Shown here: piece by piece, positions 33,916 through 42,206 of the stretch
Position numbering within the stretch: position 1 is the first letter of the stretch
How the letters are laid out: every line of letters starts with the position of its first letter
NCBI GenBank assembly: GCA_900769545.1
Contig: CAAGGZ010000056.1
Span: 1-44,406 of the forward strand
DNA: 44,406 nt
Source: Clostridia bacterium
Lineage (GTDB): Bacteria > Bacillota > Clostridia > Christensenellales > Borkfalkiaceae
Reading direction: 5' to 3'
Program-made: the position numbers and the translations under genes
Notes under the pieces: model-generated
The model's database searches: none
What the model was told of the DNA's origin: nothing
The model's input: only the letters and a program-made list of their open reading frames with translations

Positions 33916-34023
33916 TCAATCTTAATATTTTTTATCTAATAAGTCTAAATCTCAATAATATTCTTCGTTTAAATTTTATATTTTAAAAATAAAATATATT
34001 TTTATGAGATTCAATCTTAATAT
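33916..34023. repeat. 13-bp direct repeat bounding the deoC-deoD gap
   Basis: TCAATCTTAATAT occurs at 33916-33928 and 34011-34023; the second copy covers the deoC stop codon. Between them is very AT-rich DNA with a weak all-A/T hairpin (33978-33985 with 33990-33997). It looks like a small 95-bp duplication or insertion; no gene and no sure promoter is visible in it. Confidence 0.5.
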
Positions 34024-34682
34024 CCTTTTCCTTCAATACCTTGCACTGCCTTTACAACACGGCTAGTGCCCAATCTATCTGCGCCTGCATCCAAGAAATT
34101 TTGAGCGTCTTCCAACCCGGAAATACCGCCAGCCGCTTTCACTTTTACGTCTGCGCCAACGTTTGCGCGCATAAGTCGCACGTCGGGAAGCGTTGCGCCT
34201 GCCGTAGAAAAGCCCGTAGAGGTTTTGATATAATCTGCGCCTGCGTCCGTTACGATTTTGCACATACGCAACTTCTCGTCTTCGGTAAGCAAACAAGTTT
34301 CGATAATGACTTTGAGAATTTTTGCTCCGCAAGCGGCTTTGATTTGTTTGATTTCCTCGCAAAGCGCCCCGTCCAATCCGTCTTTGAGCATACCGATGTT
34401 GATAACCATATCGATTTCGTCGGCTCCGTTTTCAATGGCGTCCTTGGTTTCAAAAACCTTAACCGCCGTTGTATTATAGCCGTTGGGGAAACCGATAACC
34501 GTACAAATTGCTAACTTGTCGCCCACGTATTCTTTCGCCTGTTTTACAAAACTGGGAGGAATACATACGGAAGCCGTGCCAAAGTGCATTCCGTCGTCGC
34601 AAATTTTTTTGATTTGTTGCCACGTAGAAGTCTGCGCCAATAAAGTATGGTCACATTTCGATAAAATATTTTTAACGTCCAT
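34017..34682 (-). CDS. deoC: deoxyribose-phosphate aldolase
   Basis: 221 aa, normal length. A class I aldolase cleaving 2-deoxyribose-5-phosphate to glyceraldehyde-3-phosphate and acetaldehyde, the last step of deoxynucleoside breakdown. The Schiff-base lysine is K153 in YIKTSTGF, with the proton-relay residues in DEIDMVINIG (Asp 91) and VKVKAAGGI. The N-terminal DHTLLAQTST block is typical. It is the first gene of the deo operon, behind a perfect consensus promoter, with AAAGGAAA before ATG 34682. Confidence 0.97.
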   Translation of the reverse strand: MDVKNILSKCDHTLLAQTSTWQQIKKICDDGMHFGTASVCIPPSFVKQAKEYVGDKLAICTVIGFPNGYNTTAVKVFETKDAIENGADEIDMVINIGMLKDGLDGALCEEIKQIKAACGAKILKVIIETCLLTEDEKLRMCKIVTDAGADYIKTSTGFSTAGATLPDVRLMRANVGADVKVKAAGGISGLEDAQNFLDAGADRLGTSRVVKAVQGIEGKGY

Positions 34683-34719
34683 AAAATATATTTCCTTTAT
34701 AATTTTTTTCGTTTAGTTA

Positions 34720-34748
34720 ATTATATATGCTTTTTGCTGTTCTGTCAA
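34720..34748 (-). promoter_or_regulatory. consensus sigma-A promoter of the deo operon
   Basis: Minus strand: TTGACA (34743-34748), exactly 17 bp, TATAAT (34720-34725), about 38 bases before deoC. All twelve hexamer bases match consensus, so regulation, if any, should be by repression. No operator could be identified with confidence. Confidence 0.85.
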
Positions 34749-34874
34749 GAAAATTTTGGAAATTTTTTTTGCTGTTTTCTTTTGCTTAAACGATAATACT
34801 ATACTTTGACGGAGTCCTTCGATTTCCGCTTTTTCAGTTTTTGAAAAATTTTTCCAAAAACTTTCTTTAAAAAG

Positions 34875-34903
34875 TTGCATTTTGTCGAAATTCGTGTTAT
34901 GAT
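34875..34903 (+). promoter_or_regulatory. promoter of the RDD gene / transporter operon
   Basis: -35 TTGCAT (34875-34880), 17-bp spacer, -10 TATGAT (34898-34903). Divergent from the deo promoter, with about 125 bp between the -35 elements. It gives a leader of ~160 bases before the RDD start, in which I see no known riboswitch. Confidence 0.65.
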
Positions 34904-35072
34904 ATATCTGTATAAATTTATTGTGGTGTTTTGCGGCTATCCACCGAAAATATGTTCGGTTGTTCAATTGGATATACATAGTATATCGTTTTGTGACGTT
35001 TTTACATATGCTTTGCATCGAAAAACGCTTGCATATTGCCCTGCTTATCCACAATATCACAAGGAATTGCCT

Positions 35073-35906
35073 ATGTCTCTCAGCTTACAAAAAGCAAGTT
35101 TTTTAAAACGTATTTCCGCATACATTTTCGATATGCTTATTGCGGTCATGATCGCGGTCGGTTTAGCCGGCGTGTTTTCCATTACGTTCGGCTATGACAG
35201 TTTAAACGTAAAAATGTATGAAATTCAATACCACTACTATGTGGAAGAATATCATCTTCCGATGCCCGTTTCTATGGGAGATTACGAAACGATTCCCGAA
35301 GAAGAGAAAATAAATTATATCACTTACGAGACCTATAACGCGCTTTCCGAAGAGGAAAAAGCCGTCTACGAACAGGCAAGCGCCGCAATAACCGCCGACC
35401 CTACGATGCAGAGTTTGCAAAACAAACAGTTTACGATGTCGTTTGCGATTATTTCGCTCGGGGTTTTTTGCAGTCATTTCCTGTGGTATTTTCTTCTTCC
35501 GCTTTGGTTCAAAAACGGACAAACTCTGGGCAAAAAATGCTTTGGGCTTGCCGTTATGCGAACAAATTGCGTAAAAATTTCCAATCCCGTATTATTCGTG
35601 CGTTCTATGCTCGGCTTGTACGCGATGGAAACGATGGCGCCGATTTTGCTCTTTTTAATGATTTATTTCGGAGCGTTAGGCATCGTCGGAACAATTACAA
35701 TTTTTGGTATTTTCATCCTGCAAATTGTCGTGATGATTGTCACACAAACCAATTCCTGTATCCACGATTTGCTCTCGGATACGGTTGTTGTAGATATGGC
35801 AAGTCAACAAATATTCGATACGCAGGAAGATTTGATTGCGTATCAAGAAGCGCAGGCTGCTGCTCAAGCGCAGGCAAAAGAAGACTTTAATTCGAGCCGT
35901 TTTTAA
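35073..35906 (+). CDS. RDD family membrane protein
   Basis: 277 aa from ATG 35073 (AAGGA upstream; longer in-frame starts run through the promoter leader). RDD signature: FLKRISAYIFDMLIAVMIAV at the first membrane helix (Arg and Asp present), then an ~80-residue acidic extracytoplasmic loop (residues ~45-125, unusually long), then NGQTLGKKCFGLAVMRTN and further hydrophobic segments. The C-terminal tail is Gln/Ala-rich. RDD proteins are implicated in transport or stress, but this one's role is unknown. It precedes the ABC transporter genes by 42 bases and probably shares their transcript. Confidence 0.85.
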   Translation: MSLSLQKASFLKRISAYIFDMLIAVMIAVGLAGVFSITFGYDSLNVKMYEIQYHYYVEEYHLPMPVSMGDYETIPEEEKINYITYETYNALSEEEKAVYEQASAAITADPTMQSLQNKQFTMSFAIISLGVFCSHFLWYFLLPLWFKNGQTLGKKCFGLAVMRTNCVKISNPVLFVRSMLGLYAMETMAPILLFLMIYFGALGIVGTITIFGIFILQIVVMIVTQTNSCIHDLLSDTVVVDMASQQIFDTQEDLIAYQEAQAAAQAQAKEDFNSSRF

Positions 35907-35948
35907 GCTCGGTTAAATAAATACGTATGAACTTTCTTTGGAGGTTAT

Positions 35949-37049
35949 ATGAAAGTAGAATTGCAAAATTTAACCAAAATCTTTCCCAGCCGTAATAAAA
36001 AAGTCGGCGGAGAAGTGGTTGCGGTAAACAACTTCACCTTTACCATTCCCGATGGCAAACTTGTTGGGCTTCTCGGCCCCTCCGGTTGCGGTAAAAGTAC
36101 GACCCTTTATATGATTAGCGGTCTGCAACAGCCTTCTTCGGGTAAAATCTTCTTCGGCGACGAAGACGTAACCGATCTTTCGCCCGAGAATAGAGGGATT
36201 GGGCTTGTATTCCAGAACTATGCCCTTTATCCGCACATGACGGTAAAGCAGAATATCTTGTTCCCTTTGCAGAATTTGAGAGGCGCAGATAAACTTTCGA
36301 AAGAAGAAATGTTGAAACGCGCCGAACAGGCAGCTAAACTCGTACAGATTGACGAGCTTATGGACAGAAAACCCAGCGAGCTTTCGGGCGGTCAGCAGCA
36401 GCGTGTTGCCATTGCCCGCGCTTTGGTAAAAATGCCCCGCGTTTTGCTTTTGGACGAACCTCTTTCCAACCTCGACGCTCGTTTGAGATTGCAAACCCGT
36501 GAAGAAATTAGAAGAATTCAGAAAGAAACGGGTATTACAACTGTATTCGTAACGCACGACCAAGAAGAAGCTATGAGTATCTCTGACTTGATCGTTGTAA
36601 TGAAGCTCGGCGTGGTACAGCAGGTTGGTAAACCTCAGGAAATTTACGATAATCCCACGAACTTGTTCGTTGCGAAATTCCTTGGTACGCCCCCCATCAA
36701 CGTATTCAGCGGTCGCGTAGAAAGCGGCAAGCTTTACATCGGTGAAACTGCTGTATTGGACGTTCCCGGAGTAGATGATAGAAACGTAACCGTAGGTATT
36801 CGTCCCGAAGGCTTCACGCCTTGTAACGACGGTCCTCTGGTATGCGAGCTTTCCAATATCGAAGTTATGGGTCGTGACGTGAGCATTGTATCCCGCCACG
36901 AAGCGTCTTTGAACCCCATTATTCGTTCGATTGTTGACGCAGATATTAAGATTGACGCGTCGGAAACAAAAGTAGCTTATGCGTTGAAGCCGCATAAAGT
37001 GTTCCTTTTTGACGCAGAGACCGAAGAAAGAATTCCGTTCGAGGTATAA
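35949..37049 (+). CDS. sugar ABC transporter ATP-binding protein (MsmK/UgpC type)
   Basis: 366 aa, cytoplasmic. Walker A GPSGCGKST (residues 43-51), Q loop VFQNYALYPHM, signature LSGGQQQR (~143-150), Walker B LLLDEP (~165-170) with the following SNLDARLR, and switch His in VTHDQEEA. The C-terminal ~110 residues form the TOBE domain that dimerises and contacts regulators in this class. It hydrolyses ATP for the two permeases encoded immediately downstream (gap 2 bases). MsmK-type ATPases are known to serve several CUT1 importers in one cell, so it could also drive the importer at 25008-28538, which has none (inference). Start follows GGAGG. Confidence 0.96.
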   Translation: MKVELQNLTKIFPSRNKKVGGEVVAVNNFTFTIPDGKLVGLLGPSGCGKSTTLYMISGLQQPSSGKIFFGDEDVTDLSPENRGIGLVFQNYALYPHMTVKQNILFPLQNLRGADKLSKEEMLKRAEQAAKLVQIDELMDRKPSELSGGQQQRVAIARALVKMPRVLLLDEPLSNLDARLRLQTREEIRRIQKETGITTVFVTHDQEEAMSISDLIVVMKLGVVQQVGKPQEIYDNPTNLFVAKFLGTPPINVFSGRVESGKLYIGETAVLDVPGVDDRNVTVGIRPEGFTPCNDGPLVCELSNIEVMGRDVSIVSRHEASLNPIIRSIVDADIKIDASETKVAYALKPHKVFLFDAETEERIPFEV

Positions 37050-37051
37050 CT

Positions 37052-38011
37052 ATGAACAAATTCCTTCACAAAATTAAATTTGACAAATGGAAAGGCTGGA
37101 TTTATCTATTCCCTGCCATTGTTCTGTTGATTATATTTACCGTATGGCCTATTATCAATACCGTGCGTATTTCCTTCTTGGAAGGTTACGGCGGTTTGAG
37201 CGCAGTCGGCGGCGAAACCTTTGAAGTCGGTTTTGGCAACTTTGAAAAAGTAGTACAGTATAAAGGGTTCTTGACTTGTTTAAAGAACACGATTTTGCTT
37301 TGCGTGCTCACCGTTCCCATTTCGACGATTTTGGCGCTTTTGATTGCCGTTTGCTTAAACGCAATTAAGCCTTTGCAGAGATTTTTACAGACGATTTTCT
37401 TCCTGCCTTACGTAACGAACTCGATTGCTATCGGTATGGTATTCGCGGCAATGTTCAATATTGTCGGTAGCCACCTTGGCACGGAAAACGAAATCATCGC
37501 CACTGCAGGTATTATGAATAATATTCTCGGGTTCTTCGGTATAAAACCCATTAACTGGATAAATACTGGTTCGAGCTACGGCGCAAATATAACCGTTATG
37601 GTTATCTACATTGTATGGAATGCGCTCCCCTTCAAAATTTTGATTTTGCTTGGCGGTTTGCAGAGCGTAAACAAACAATATTACGACGCCGCAAAAATCG
37701 ACAGTACGCCCCGTTGGCGCGTATTTACGAAGATTACCGTTCCTCTTCTTTCTCCGATGCTTGCATACGTTGTTATCACCGGCTTCATCGGCGGTTTTAA
37801 GGAATACTCCAGTATTGTCGGCGTATTCGGCGAAGGTATGGGCGCCCCTGGCGCGAAAGGCAGCTTGAACACGATGGTCGGTTTCATTTATGACTGTCTT
37901 GATAAAGACCGTGACGGTGTTGCAAGCGCGGCGGCTCTTATCCTGTTCGGCATTATCTTTGCGGTTACGATGGTAAATCTTTACGTGACCAAGAAAAAGA
38001 CACATTACTAA
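37052..38011 (+). CDS. carbohydrate ABC transporter permease (MalF/UgpA type)
   Basis: 319 aa. About six membrane helices, starting with WIYLFPAIVLLIIFTVWPII. The EAA loop is YYDAAKIDSTPRWRVFTKITVPLL (with D for the first E), at about residues 210-233. The second extracytoplasmic loop is of usual size. It pairs with the next gene's product to form the channel. The start codon lies 2 bases after the ATPase stop, so translation is coupled. Confidence 0.93.
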   Translation: MNKFLHKIKFDKWKGWIYLFPAIVLLIIFTVWPIINTVRISFLEGYGGLSAVGGETFEVGFGNFEKVVQYKGFLTCLKNTILLCVLTVPISTILALLIAVCLNAIKPLQRFLQTIFFLPYVTNSIAIGMVFAAMFNIVGSHLGTENEIIATAGIMNNILGFFGIKPINWINTGSSYGANITVMVIYIVWNALPFKILILLGGLQSVNKQYYDAAKIDSTPRWRVFTKITVPLLSPMLAYVVITGFIGGFKEYSSIVGVFGEGMGAPGAKGSLNTMVGFIYDCLDKDRDGVASAAALILFGIIFAVTMVNLYVTKKKTHY

Positions 38012-38023
38012 GGAGGTATTCAA

Positions 38024-39238
38024 ATGAGTGAATTGAATGAAACTAAAAATACCAATTTGAATATGACCTCTGATTTAGATGTTACTAAAAAGCCTATGCT
38101 TTCAGCAAACTGTCCAAAGTGTAGAGCTGCGCTTAAAATCGGCAATCCCGCTAACGCATATGTTTGCCCTGTATGCAATACAGTCCTTCGTTTCAAACTT
38201 AAAAAAGTTTTGAAACAAGATATTGAAGAAGATACTGTAAACCAATATAAAGAAGAGGTAGAAGCTGCAGAAACTGTTAAAGTTGCTACCGAGGAAGCTG
38301 TTGAAAAGGTCAAAGCCGTTTCTATAGAAGCTAACGCACAAGATAAACTTGCGGCTTCTGTAATGCATGAAAAGAATATGCAACAAGTATCCAAGAAGCA
38401 GAAAGTAACAAAAGTACTTGTGCAGGTTGCTTTGTACGCATTCTTGGGCTTTATGGCTTTGATGGTATTGTTCCCCTTCTATTTCATGTTAATCTCGTCG
38501 GTTAAGAGCGTAAAAGAGTTTGAATTGACAACTCCCACCTTCTTCCCGAAAGAAATTTTATGGTCGAACTATTCCACTGCATTTACTACTGGTAAATTGG
38601 GTAAACTGTTCTTAAATACCGTTTACGTTGGTATTGTCTCGACAATTCTCTCCCTTGTCATCACCGTGCTTTCGGCATTCGCGTTTGCTCGCCTTGAATT
38701 TAAAGGTAAAAACGCATTGTTTGCATTCCTTTTGGCGACGATGATGATTCCCGGGGAATTGTTCACCATTACCAATTACCAAACGGTTAACAATTTTAAT
38801 TGGATGAACACCTATACCGTTTTGATTGTACCTTTCCTCGTTAGCGTCTTCTATATATATCTATTGAAGCAGAACTTTATGCAGATTCCTAACGAGCTGT
38901 ATTTGGCTGCAAAAGTGGACGGAACGTCTGACCTTAAATACCTTTGGAAAGTTATGATTCCCCTCGCCCTTCCCACTTTGATTTCGATTACGATTTTGAA
39001 GATGATGGGTTCTTGGAACTCCTATATTTGGCCTCGACTCGTTGCAAACAAAGAAGAAATGCGACTTATCACCAACGGTTTGCGCGCGCTCTCCTTTACA
39101 GACGTTGAAACAGGCAGATCTAATATTCCCGTACAGATGGCAGCTGTTGCCATGGTTTCCGCGCCCTTGTTCTTGGTATTCGTTTTCCTTAGAAAATATA
39201 TCATGAAAGGCGTATCCAGAAGCGGTATTAAGGGTTAA
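38024..39238 (+). CDS. carbohydrate ABC transporter permease (MalG type) with N-terminal zinc-ribbon extension
   Basis: 404 aa, ~120 residues longer than usual MalG-type subunits. Residues ~128-404 form a normal permease: six helices and EAA loop ELYLAAKVDGTSDLKYLWKVMIPL. Residues 1-127 are extra: a Thr/Asn-rich start, a zinc-ribbon-like motif with Cys 30, 33, 48 and 51 (CPKC and CPVC), a basic hinge and a charged Glu/Lys/Val/Ala helical stretch (~65-115). The extension is translated from ATG 38024 with a strong AAGGAGG site; the internal ATG 38366 has none. It should lie in the cytoplasm near the ATPase. Base use in the extension is more AT-rich than in the permease part, hinting at a later addition. 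Confidence 0.9.
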   Translation: MSELNETKNTNLNMTSDLDVTKKPMLSANCPKCRAALKIGNPANAYVCPVCNTVLRFKLKKVLKQDIEEDTVNQYKEEVEAAETVKVATEEAVEKVKAVSIEANAQDKLAASVMHEKNMQQVSKKQKVTKVLVQVALYAFLGFMALMVLFPFYFMLISSVKSVKEFELTTPTFFPKEILWSNYSTAFTTGKLGKLFLNTVYVGIVSTILSLVITVLSAFAFARLEFKGKNALFAFLLATMMIPGELFTITNYQTVNNFNWMNTYTVLIVPFLVSVFYIYLLKQNFMQIPNELYLAAKVDGTSDLKYLWKVMIPLALPTLISITILKMMGSWNSYIWPRLVANKEEMRLITNGLRALSFTDVETGRSNIPVQMAAVAMVSAPLFLVFVFLRKYIMKGVSRSGIKG

Positions 39239-39294
39239 TCCTACCGCAAACTCAATAAGTCAAATAAAAAAATATTTATAAAGGAAGTATCAAC

Positions 39295-40761
39295 ATGAAA
39301 AACACGAAAAAATTCTTGTGTACCCTTCTCTCTGCTGTTATGACGCTCAGCATTTTCGCTTCTTGCGGCGATGGCAATAACAGCGGCAATAGCGGCGGTA
39401 GCAACGAACCCCCTGTAATCACGGACATCGTTGCTTATGATGGCAGCGAAGTTACCGTAACGTTCTACCACACGATGGGCGCAAACCTTAGAGGCGTAAT
39501 TGACAAATACATTCCCGTATTCAACGCAATGTATCCCAACATTACCATCGACCATCAGCAGATGGGTGACTACAACGGCGTTCGCGACCAGATTTCGACC
39601 GAATTGACCGCTGGTAACTCCCCCAGTATCGCATACTGCTATCCTGACCACGTTGCTCTTTACAACAAAGCAAAGAAAGTTCTTACGCTTGACAGCTATA
39701 TCGCAAGCAAAGAAGTTGTAACGAAAGCAGACGGTACGACGGAAATTATGGGCTTCAGCGACGAACAGCTTGCTGATTTCGTTCCCGGCTACTACGAAGA
39801 AGGCCGCGCTTACGGCGACAACAAGATGTACACCCTTCCTTTCTCGAAGTCTACCGAAGTTCTTTACTACAACAAGACGTATTTCGAAGAAAAGGGTTAT
39901 GAAGTTCCTACCACGTGGGATGAGATGGAAACGCTCTGCGCAAAGATTAAGGCAGAAGAACCCAAAAACATTCCTCTTGGTTATGACTCCGAAGCAAACT
40001 GGTTTATCACGATGTGCGAACAGCTTGGTATTCCTTACACGTCCGCAACGGGCGACCACTTCCTTTTCAACACGCCTGAACACGTTGAATTCGTTACGAG
40101 ATTCAGCGATTGGTATGACAAGGGCTACGTTATGACCGAAGAACTTTACGGCGGTTATACTTCCGACCTTTTCACCAACCAGGATACGACCAAATCCAGA
40201 AGCTATATGTGTATCGGTTCATCCGCAGGCGCATCTTATCAGTGTCCTGACCTTGTAACCGATCCTACGACGGGTGAAAACTCCTATCCTTTCGAAGTAG
40301 GCGTTGCTTTGATTCCTCAGGCTAACCCTAGCAATCCTAAGGTTATTTCGCAGGGTCCTTCCCTTGTACTTTTCCAGAAACCCGCTCAGGAACAGGCAGC
40401 AGCTTGGTTGTGGGCTAAATTCTTGACGACGACGGTTGAATTGCAGGCAGAATTCTCGATGACCTCTGGTTACGCTCCCGTAATCAATTCCGTACAGAAT
40501 CATACCGTATATGCTAACTTCCTTGCAAATGCAGACGGCAATGCAAGACTTCAGGCAAGCTGCGTTAAGCAGGCTCTTGCACAGAACGCTGCATACTATG
40601 TTTCCCCTGCATTCGACGGTTCTTCCGCAGCTCGTGATGCAGTTGGTATCCTTATCCAGAACTGTTTCGTTAAGAAAGATATTGGTGGTATGACGATTGC
40701 TCAGTATATTCAGCAGCAGTTTGACGACGCTATCGACGAATTGGAATTTGACTACGCTTAA
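39295..40761 (+). CDS. extracellular sugar-binding lipoprotein (UgpB/MalE-like)
   Basis: 488 aa. Signal peptide with lipobox IFASC (Cys 22) and a Gly/Asn/Ser linker. Family 1 binding-protein landmarks: VTVTFYHTMGANLRGVIDKY near the start, YYNKTYFEEKGYEVPTTWDEM (~residues 190-210), and the C-terminal region with SFEVGVALIP-like hinge and PAQEQAAAWLWAKFL. It delivers substrate to the two permeases upstream. The ligand is not evident; CUT1 binding proteins of this type take oligosaccharides or glycerol-phosphates. AAAGGAAG precedes the start. Next to a nuclease-like lipoprotein, the ligand might also be a nucleic-acid breakdown product (speculative). Confidence 0.92.
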   Translation: MKNTKKFLCTLLSAVMTLSIFASCGDGNNSGNSGGSNEPPVITDIVAYDGSEVTVTFYHTMGANLRGVIDKYIPVFNAMYPNITIDHQQMGDYNGVRDQISTELTAGNSPSIAYCYPDHVALYNKAKKVLTLDSYIASKEVVTKADGTTEIMGFSDEQLADFVPGYYEEGRAYGDNKMYTLPFSKSTEVLYYNKTYFEEKGYEVPTTWDEMETLCAKIKAEEPKNIPLGYDSEANWFITMCEQLGIPYTSATGDHFLFNTPEHVEFVTRFSDWYDKGYVMTEELYGGYTSDLFTNQDTTKSRSYMCIGSSAGASYQCPDLVTDPTTGENSYPFEVGVALIPQANPSNPKVISQGPSLVLFQKPAQEQAAAWLWAKFLTTTVELQAEFSMTSGYAPVINSVQNHTVYANFLANADGNARLQASCVKQALAQNAAYYVSPAFDGSSAARDAVGILIQNCFVKKDIGGMTIAQYIQQQFDDAIDELEFDYA

Positions 40762-40790
40762 TTATCTTAGATATTGACAGGAAATAAATT

Positions 40791-42179
40791 ATGAAAAAGA
40801 AATTATTATCCTTATTGTTGCTCGCTGCGATGGCATTCAGTGCCCTCGCAGGGTGCACCCCCTCGGGAACTACCGATTCTTCTGCGCCTTCTAATTCGAG
40901 CGTTACGGAATCCACTTCCGAAAAGCCCGATATTGATGAAGTTGATTATGCAGGTCAAGTAACGTTGGATGAAAACAGCGATTCCTTGAAAATGGAAGTA
41001 ACCGTTAAACAGTTTATCGACGGCGATACAACGCATTTCAACGTTCCGAAAACCTTTAACGCGCAGGGCATATTAAAGGCAAGATATATTGCCGTAAACA
41101 CGCCCGAATCGACGGGTACAATCGAGCCTTGGGGCAAAAAAGCAGCAAACTTTACCAAAGAAGCTTTAGAGTCTGCTTCCTCTATTATCATTGAAACAGA
41201 CGGAACGGAATGGGAAGTTGACTCCACGGGCGATAGATACCTTGTTTGGGTATGGTATAAACCGAGCGGAAGCAGCGTCTATCGCAACCTCAATATCGAA
41301 ATTTTGCAAAATGGTTTGGCTGTTGGTAACAAGGCAGGTATTTCCCGTTACGGTGAAGCTTGTACGAGTGCAATCAACCAAGCAAGATTGTTGAGCTTAC
41401 ACGTACACTCCTCTGAAAAAGACCCCGACTTCTATTACGGTTCGGCTATTGAGCTCGACCTTAAGGAACTCCGTACCAACATTGAAGAATACAACACCAA
41501 GCGTGTTGCGTTTGAAGCGACGGTTATCGTATACAATGATTGGAACGTTTGGGTAGAAGACTATGACGAAGAAACGGGGCTTTATTATGGTATTACCGTA
41601 TTCTACGGCTATAATGCTACTTTTAACGATATTCTCAAGCCCGGTAATCGCGCGCGTATCGTAGGTAAGGTATCTTATTATGAAGCGGGTGGCACGTATC
41701 AGATTTCCGACCTTAAATATGATATTATGGATCCTGATAACCCCGAGTATACCACGAAAATTTCCAGTGGAAACGACGCGGCTTATACAGAAAAAACCAT
41801 TACTGAATTTAACGCTAACGTTACAATTGAAAAAGAAGTAATGGATTTCCAAACAGGTGATATGATTCTTGTTCCCACTACGTATCAGTACTGCGACGTT
41901 GCCATTTCTACTTCTATTTCCATGAAGAATTTGACGGTTGTAGACGCTTACACGACAAGTAACGGCGGTAACAACGACGGCGCGATGACGCTCACCTGTG
42001 AGCTTGACGGTAAAATTATTACCGTACGTACAACCAAGTTATACTATGCTGATGGAACGATGGTAAAACAGGACGCATTTATCGGTAAAACAATCGACGT
42101 TAGAGGCGTTATCGACGTATATGACGGCGAATATCAAATCAAGGTATTCTATCTTGGTGCTATTACAATTCACGAATAA
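40791..42179 (+). CDS. lipoprotein with staphylococcal-nuclease-like domain and OB-fold domains
   Basis: 462 aa. Lipobox ALAGC (Cys 22) and Ser/Thr linker, so anchored outside the cell. Residues ~68-205 match thermonuclease: IDGDT (Asp 77 and 79), an Arg before the Y-I-A-V strand (R98), NTPES (N103, E106), EPWGKKAANF and GDRYLVWVW (R149, the second catalytic Arg). Position 103 is Asn where the classical enzyme has the calcium ligand Asp40; some relatives also have Asn as far as I recall, so activity is likely but not certain. Two OB-fold-like domains follow (~220-310 with VWVEDYDEETGLYYG, and ~370-462). Cotranscribed with the sugar importer and 29 bases downstream of its binding protein. Confidence 0.85.
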   Translation: MKKKLLSLLLLAAMAFSALAGCTPSGTTDSSAPSNSSVTESTSEKPDIDEVDYAGQVTLDENSDSLKMEVTVKQFIDGDTTHFNVPKTFNAQGILKARYIAVNTPESTGTIEPWGKKAANFTKEALESASSIIIETDGTEWEVDSTGDRYLVWVWYKPSGSSVYRNLNIEILQNGLAVGNKAGISRYGEACTSAINQARLLSLHVHSSEKDPDFYYGSAIELDLKELRTNIEEYNTKRVAFEATVIVYNDWNVWVEDYDEETGLYYGITVFYGYNATFNDILKPGNRARIVGKVSYYEAGGTYQISDLKYDIMDPDNPEYTTKISSGNDAAYTEKTITEFNANVTIEKEVMDFQTGDMILVPTTYQYCDVAISTSISMKNLTVVDAYTTSNGGNNDGAMTLTCELDGKIITVRTTKLYYADGTMVKQDAFIGKTIDVRGVIDVYDGEYQIKVFYLGAITIHE

Positions 42180-42206
42180 TAAATAATTTTTATAAGGAGA
42201 ACCTCA

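Noticed and set aside
34713..35060. Minus-strand 115-codon ORF between deoC and the RDD gene
   Set aside because: It covers both divergent promoters, has no ribosome site at its possible starts and has Lys/Phe-rich composition expected of AT-rich intergenic DNA.
39241..40083. Minus-strand 280-codon ORF opposite the second binding-protein gene
   Set aside because: It has no ribosome site, overlaps the whole N-terminal half of a convincing lipoprotein gene, and its translation looks like an antisense artefact.
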